Source of the DNA: Candidatus Hydrogenedentota bacterium
GTDB taxonomy: Bacteria > Hydrogenedentota > Hydrogenedentia > Hydrogenedentales > JAEUWI01
Direction of reading: 5' to 3'
NCBI GenBank assembly: GCA_030430835.1
Contig: JAUIKJ010000083.1
Location: forward strand, 1 to 9,655
DNA length: 9,655 bases
Part shown: positions 5,831-9,655 of the stretch, piece by piece
How the letters are laid out: every line of letters starts with the position of its first letter
Position numbering within the stretch: position 1 is the stretch's first letter
Translations under genes and position numbers: made by a program
Notes under the pieces: generated by a model
The model's database searches: none
Seen by the model: the letters and a program-made list of their open reading frames with translations, nothing else
What the model was told of the DNA's origin: nothing

Positions 5831-7192
5831 CTACTGGGGTACCCGCTCGGTGATCATGCGGTAGGCGCGGTGCGCATCGGCCACGCAATCGTTGATTCCA
5901 ACGCCACGGTAGGCACTGCCCGCGAAGACCAGACCTTTGAAGGTCGTCTCCGCGTATTCCAGCGCCTTAAGGTGCCGCCCGTGTTCAAGGCCGTAGCTCG
6001 GTATCGCGCGCTGGTGGCGGAAGATGCGGACGTACTCGGGCATCGCCTGCAGTTGCATGACTTCGCGAAACTCGTTGACGAACTGGCCGACGATCTGCTG
6101 GTCGGTCAAGGAGATGGCCTGGGGATCGGTTGCACCACCGTACATGGCCCGCATCAGCACATAGCCATCAGGCGCACGGCCATCGTAGATGCTCGAACTC
6201 CAGAGCACGCCCAGGCCGCGCTTGGCCTGGTTGCGCGGCACAAGGAAACCGAAGCCGTCGAGGTCATGGCCGACCCGGTCGCGCCGGAAGCCGGCGCAGA
6301 CCACGGCCATGCTGTGGTACTTGATCGAGGCCAACGCCGCGGAAATGCCGCGCTCGAGTTTCTGGAACATCTCCGTGGCCGCGTGCGCCGGCGTCGCCAG
6401 CACCACCGCCTCGGCGATGTACTTCGTGCCGTCCTGGGTAAAAACCTGAAAGGGCTCGTTCTGATGGTGGCGAATCTCGATTACCTGCTTCTCGAACTGG
6501 ATGCAGTCCATGATCTTGGCGGCCGCGCTGTAGAGCAGGGTGCCGATACCATCGGGGAAGCTGGTCAGGGTGCCGCCCAGGCCGCCCGCGGCCTGCATGG
6601 CGCGCACGCCCTTGAAAAGGCTGCCGTGCTCCTTCTCCATCGCGACCAATTTCGGGAAGGCATGCGCCGCCGAGAGCGTCTTGGCATCCGCGCCGAATAC
6701 CCCGGACACCATCGGCACCGCGAGCATGTCCGCGGCTTCCTGACCCACACGGCGCACCGCGAGGTCGTATACGGTCTCGGGAGTATCGTCTTTCTTGGTG
6801 GGGATCAGCGGTTCCTGCATGAGCCGGGCCCGTCCACCGAGCGAAAGCAGCTTGCTCTTGAAGAGCGCGGGCGGCGGCTTTACTTCGAGCAGTTGATCGT
6901 CCTTGTAGATGAAGCGGCGCTTGGCCGCTTCATTGGCCGTGATGCGCTTGTCGTAGAGGCCCAAATCCTTGATCCACTGGATCGTCTTCGGCTCCTTGTC
7001 GAGGAACCCGTTGGCGGCCCACTCGCTGACAAAACCGTGCTCCCGGTTCGCGCCGATTTTGCCGCCAACCTGCTTGCTGGCCTCCAGCAGCACCACGTTC
7101 TGCGGCCGGTAGTAGTTCGCCAGATAGTGCGCCGCGCACAGGCCCGTGACGCCACCGCCAATCACCAGGATCTTTGTCTCGATTTCTTTCAT
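5831..7192 (-). CDS. hemY: Protoporphyrinogen oxidase (HemY type, FAD-dependent)
   Basis: This 453-aa flavoprotein oxidises protoporphyrinogen IX to protoporphyrin IX, the penultimate heme step, at the membrane surface. It has the FAD Rossmann start ILVIGGGVTGLCAAHYL (8-24), then VVLLEASKQVGGKIGANR (33-50) binding the ADP ribose, and the closing flavin motif VFAGSAYRGVGINDC near the C-terminus. Length matches the family. Some HemY homologues (CgoX) instead oxidise coproporphyrinogen, but HemN in the same operon favours the protoporphyrin route. The symbol hemG is also used for this family in some databases. The ATG at 7192 starts four bases after the stop of the upstream 129-aa gene, with only a weak GGA nearby, implying translational coupling. 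An in-frame ATG 34 codons earlier lies inside that gene and would add a Cys/Trp-rich extension unlike the family. Confidence 0.93.
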   Translation of the reverse strand: MKEIETKILVIGGGVTGLCAAHYLANYYRPQNVVLLEASKQVGGKIGANREHGFVSEWAANGFLDKEPKTIQWIKDLGLYDKRITANEAAKRRFIYKDDQLLEVKPPPALFKSKLLSLGGRARLMQEPLIPTKKDDTPETVYDLAVRRVGQEAADMLAVPMVSGVFGADAKTLSAAHAFPKLVAMEKEHGSLFKGVRAMQAAGGLGGTLTSFPDGIGTLLYSAAAKIMDCIQFEKQVIEIRHHQNEPFQVFTQDGTKYIAEAVVLATPAHAATEMFQKLERGISAALASIKYHSMAVVCAGFRRDRVGHDLDGFGFLVPRNQAKRGLGVLWSSSIYDGRAPDGYVLMRAMYGGATDPQAISLTDQQIVGQFVNEFREVMQLQAMPEYVRIFRHQRAIPSYGLEHGRHLKALEYAETTFKGLVFAGSAYRGVGINDCVADAHRAYRMITERVPQ

Positions 7193-7196
7193 TCCA

Positions 7197-7586
7197 CTAT
7201 CCGCTTTGGGCCACCAGGGAATTGACCACTTCCATGGTGCGCTCGTGACACAACACTTTCCGCAACAGGCTGACAAAGGCCGCTTCGTCTTCACAGTGCC
7301 GGCCAGTGTCGTCGCTCTCGGTCACAAACGCGCTCAATGGATAGAACTGGTCGATGCTGTGCCGCACCCGCAAAACGAAATGCCGGTAGTCATCCAGCGC
7401 CGGCGAGTTCAACACGAGGGTGTGCGTAAAGTCTCGGCCAAGAATCTTCGTATGCACCTCACCGCGCACGCGATCCTTTGTCTTTTCGGTAATCACCAGG
7501 GCCTGCCGGTTCAGGATGGCCTTGGGTGTGATGACGAATTCCGTCGCAATATCGTCCGGCCAAAGATTGGGAATATTGCCCGCCAT
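7197..7586 (-). CDS. Unknown 129-aa protein between hemN and hemY
   Basis: I do not recognise this family with certainty. The protein is soluble, with no signal peptide or membrane segment. The N-terminal two thirds look like alternating beta strands (FVITPKAILNRQALVITEKT, residues 17-36, then RGEVHTKI and THTLVLN). SPALDDYRHFVLRVRHSIDQFYP (61-83) is probably helical, with a final helix over about 99-125. It has two Cys (98, 113) but no metal or nucleotide motif. The start ATG at 7586 has a strong GGGGGAGGG about nine bases upstream, 30 bases after the hemN stop, and the stop is four bases before hemY. A strong start site and tight packing make it a real gene. Its place between two consecutive heme enzymes suggests a part in porphyrin handling, or support for HemN or HemY; this is inference from position only. 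Confidence 0.8.
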   Translation of the reverse strand: MAGNIPNLWPDDIATEFVITPKAILNRQALVITEKTKDRVRGEVHTKILGRDFTHTLVLNSPALDDYRHFVLRVRHSIDQFYPLSAFVTESDDTGRHCEDEAAFVSLLRKVLCHERTMEVVNSLVAQSG

Positions 7587-7616
7587 GGGATTGCCCTCCC
7601 CCTTGCAATCTAGTTG

Positions 7617-9005
7617 CTATACCGTGCGAGAAAACTGCCTGAAATGGGCAGGCTTTCGCAAGTAGGCATCGAAGATCATGCTGATATTCCGGATGAATGC
7701 CTGACCCAGCGGGAGTATTCGCAGCGCGTCGCCTTCCCGGACGAGAAAGCCTTCGGCATACAAGGGCGCCAGATCCGCTTCCTCCGCCGCGAAGTACGTG
7801 TCATAGTCCACGTCGAAGCGCGCGCGCAAATCCGAGAACGCGAGGTAGAAGTTGCACATCAGCTGCCGGATCAACCAGCGCCGGACGAGATCGTCAGGGC
7901 TCAACTCGGTGCCGGCATGCGCGGGAAAGCGTCCGGCGTCCAGCGCCTTGTAATACAGCACCGGCCGCTTCTCGTTCTGCGAATAGGCCCCGCCAATTTC
8001 GCCAATGGCCGATGCACCGAGCCCGAGCATGTCCGCCGCGGGTACTACGGTGTAGCCCATGAAGTTGCGGTGCAGGCGCCGTTCGTCCATCGCGCGGCTG
8101 AGTTCGTCCGTGGGCAGGGCAAAGTGGTCCATACCGATGGCGCGGTAGCCTGCTTCCAAGAAGAGCTTACGCGCCAGTGCAAAGAGTTCCAGCTTGGCTG
8201 CGCCCTCAGGGCGGGGCAATTCTTCGAGCCGACGCTGGTGCTTGATCATGTTGGGCAGGTGCGCGTAGCTATACACGGCGAGGCGATCCGGGCGTATATC
8301 GATGGTTGCGCGGATGGTGCGCTCCCAGGTTTCCGGCGTCTGCTCGGGCAGGCCGTAGATGAGATCGATATTGACCCCGGAGAATTCCAGCTCCCGGCAC
8401 CAGCGAAAGAGTTCACGCGTTTCGTCTTCGGACTGGTTGCGCGTGATGGCGGCCTGAACCTTGGGATCCAGATCCTGCACGCCCATGCTGATGCGGTTAA
8501 AACCGATCTCGCGCAGTACTTCAAGCTGCTCGCGCGAGGTCACACGCGGATCCACCTCAAGCGCCACCTCGGCGTCCGCGGCGATGGTGAAGTGCTTCCG
8601 GGTCTCGGCGTGCAGCGCGCGGATCTGGTCAACGGTCAGGTAGGTCGGTGTGCCCCCGCCCCAGTGGAGTTGCTTAATCGTTCGCCGCTCGCCCAAAGCC
8701 TCCGCCGCCATCGCCATCTCGCGATACAGGTAGTCGAGATACTTCTCGGAGACGTCCTGACGCTTGGAGATGACCACGTTACAGCCGCAGAAGAGGCAGC
8801 GCTCCCAACAGAAAGGCAGGTGAAAATAGAGCGACAGCGGCTCGTCCACCTGCTGCGACGCGCGCGCCAGTGCCGCGCGGTAATCCGCATCCGCGAAGTC
8901 CTTGCGCCACTCCGGCGCAGTGGGATAGCTGGTGTAACGCGGACCGGGCTTGTCGTACTTCTCCAAAAGTGCGCGCGTTACCTCGATGTCCTGCGTGTTC
9001 TTCAA
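7617..9005 (-). CDS. hemN: Oxygen-independent coproporphyrinogen III dehydrogenase HemN
   Basis: HemN is a cytoplasmic radical SAM enzyme that decarboxylates two propionates of coproporphyrinogen III to make protoporphyrinogen IX without oxygen. The N-terminal KYDKPGPRYTSYPTAPEW (16-33) is the family signature. The cluster motif CWERCLFCGC gives Cys66, Cys70 and Cys73, plus Cys75. LHWGGGTPTYL (116-126), SMGVQDLDPKVQAAITR, NIDLIYGLP, AIGMDHFALP, FMGYTV and the C-terminal RNISMIFDAYLRK all match true HemN rather than HemW-type proteins. The best start is TTG at 9005, which gives 462 aa and places the YTSYP block as in other HemN proteins. The only in-frame ATG (9137) would add 44 residues and overlap the divergent gene. 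The Shine-Dalgarno before TTG (GAGAAAGG) is rather far away, at 12 bases. It appears to head the hemN-hemY-thiC operon. Confidence 0.96.
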   Translation of the reverse strand: MKNTQDIEVTRALLEKYDKPGPRYTSYPTAPEWRKDFADADYRAALARASQQVDEPLSLYFHLPFCWERCLFCGCNVVISKRQDVSEKYLDYLYREMAMAAEALGERRTIKQLHWGGGTPTYLTVDQIRALHAETRKHFTIAADAEVALEVDPRVTSREQLEVLREIGFNRISMGVQDLDPKVQAAITRNQSEDETRELFRWCRELEFSGVNIDLIYGLPEQTPETWERTIRATIDIRPDRLAVYSYAHLPNMIKHQRRLEELPRPEGAAKLELFALARKLFLEAGYRAIGMDHFALPTDELSRAMDERRLHRNFMGYTVVPAADMLGLGASAIGEIGGAYSQNEKRPVLYYKALDAGRFPAHAGTELSPDDLVRRWLIRQLMCNFYLAFSDLRARFDVDYDTYFAAEEADLAPLYAEGFLVREGDALRILPLGQAFIRNISMIFDAYLRKPAHFRQFSRTV

Positions 9006-9095
9006 AGCGATGCACTTGCCTTTCTCGCCCGAATCTGAATAATCGGACCCTGGCCGCAGTATACCGTATCGGCAGGCAACAATGGGAGGATGGGA
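9006..9095. promoter_or_regulatory. Divergent promoter region, hemN / plus-strand gene
   Basis: These 90 bases separate two divergent genes and must hold both promoters if the TTG start of hemN is right. On the minus strand TATACT (9063-9058) is a good -10 box, without a clear -35. On the plus strand TTGCCT (9016-9021) followed by AATAAT (9038-9043) at 16 bases is a weaker pair. No FNR-type or other known operator is evident. Confidence 0.35.
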
Positions 9096-9655
9096 ATGGG
9101 CAATATTCTGGGCCTGGTCTTGATGCTCATCCTGCATTCACTTCCCTATGTGCTCCTGATAGTCTTACTCATCTTTTTCGTGCGGCGTTTCCGGGGCATC
9201 AATCCACGTGCCCAGGCCTTGCGTCTACTTGCAAAGGATCTCGGTCTGCGCTTCTCTTCCCGTAGAGACCCGCGGATACCGCGGGACTTCGGAATGATCG
9301 ATCGGGTTAGCGCAGTCACAGCCTGGGGATCCAATGTGATGGCCGGCAACTACCGTGGCTATCCCGTCATCGCCTTTGATCTACACGTGCCGAAGCAGGA
9401 TAAGTCTGCCGGGTTTAACGTGATAACCTGTGTTCTGGAGCGGGACTTCCCGGAACTGCTTGTCGTCCCCAAGGTTGCGCAGGGCTTCATAAGCCAGATC
9501 TTTGCCGGTGCGGACATCACGCTTGATTCACTGGAGTTCTCGAACCGGTTTCGTTTGCGAAGTGCCGACCGTAAGTTTGCCTACGATGTATGCCATCCAG
9601 CGATGATGGCGCTGCTGCTGCGCTACGATTGGCTCGCTTTTGAAATTGAGGGCAA
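9096..9655 (+). CDS. Membrane-anchored protein of unknown function (3' end outside window)
   Basis: This is the only plus-strand gene: 186 complete codons and still open at the window edge. The start ATG has GGGAGGA five bases upstream. Residues 4-29 form one strong membrane segment, followed at once by basic residues (RRFR), so the rest should be cytoplasmic. Then come a short helix (NPRAQALRLLAKDLGLRF), VMAGNYRGYPVIAFDLHVP, a beta-rich stretch with FPELLVVPK, and ITLDSLEFSNRFRLRSADRKFAYDVCHPAMMALLL. This order recalls uncharacterised bacterial proteins with a helix, a GxxRGxPVxAFD strand and an EFNxxFRVxxxDxxFAYDLLxPxMM block, often annotated only as hypothetical. No enzyme motif is visible. 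It is divergent from hemN. Codons such as ATA, TTA and CTA appear more often than in the neighbours. Confidence 0.85.
   Translation, partial: MGNILGLVLMLILHSLPYVLLIVLLIFFVRRFRGINPRAQALRLLAKDLGLRFSSRRDPRIPRDFGMIDRVSAVTAWGSNVMAGNYRGYPVIAFDLHVPKQDKSAGFNVITCVLERDFPELLVVPKVAQGFISQIFAGADITLDSLEFSNRFRLRSADRKFAYDVCHPAMMALLLRYDWLAFEIEG

Noticed and set aside
5870..7225. A 451-codon plus-strand open frame opposite hemY
   Set aside because: Antisense shadow of hemY; no Shine-Dalgarno, no recognisable domain and biased composition.
7614..9038. A 474-codon plus-strand open frame opposite hemN
   Set aside because: Antisense shadow of hemN covering nearly the same span; the HemN frame has all family motifs.

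Overview
The window looks like a chromosomal segment of a GC-rich, heme- and thiamine-making bacterium. The tRNA-dihydrouridine synthase is of the type with Trp after the catalytic Cys, which I associate with Bacteroidetes/PVC-like lineages. The gene spacers are full of small palindromic repeats of kinds I have seen in large environmental genomes such as PVC or Hydrogenedentota-like groups. Placement below domain is a guess; nothing here is a secure phylum marker.

Layout, left to right. Seven of the eight genes are on the minus strand. (1) 1-613: an alpha/beta hydrolase with an N-terminal membrane anchor, cut by the window edge. (2) 614-904: a gene-free repeat island, made of a long hairpin at 674-728 and a mirror-symmetric set of four hairpins at 767-888. 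(3) 905-1897: dus, a DusB-like tRNA-dihydrouridine synthase. (4) 1898-2281: a second gene-free stretch with a candidate dus promoter and a 168-bp element bounded by 35-bp imperfect inverted repeats (2030-2197). (5) 2282-3427: an exported NHL-type beta-propeller protein of unknown function. (6) 3538-3858: a single-domain rhodanese. (7) 3873-5759: thiC. (8) 5831-7192: protoporphyrinogen oxidase (hemY). (9) 7197-7586: an unknown 129-residue protein. (10) 7617-9005: hemN. (11) 9096-9655: a divergent plus-strand membrane-anchored protein of unknown function, cut by the right edge.

How the genes fit together. Read on the minus strand, hemN, the unknown 129-aa gene, hemY, thiC and the rhodanese are separated by 30, 4, 71 and 14 bp and look like one cofactor operon. 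HemN (coproporphyrinogen III to protoporphyrinogen IX, oxygen-independent) and HemY (protoporphyrinogen IX to protoporphyrin IX) are consecutive steps of heme synthesis. ThiC makes the pyrimidine half of thiamine. The rhodanese, whose start signal directly follows the thiC stop codon, could handle sulfur for thiamine or another cofactor. No TPP riboswitch is visible before thiC. Instead, a 10-bp inverted repeat ends at the thiC Shine-Dalgarno sequence.

The most notable non-coding structure is the repeat content around dus. Two unrelated palindromic modules, one on each side, are each built as inverted copies of a hairpin, and in each the differences between copies are paired changes that keep the stem intact. 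I found no defence system, CRISPR array, transposase, tRNA or rRNA gene.
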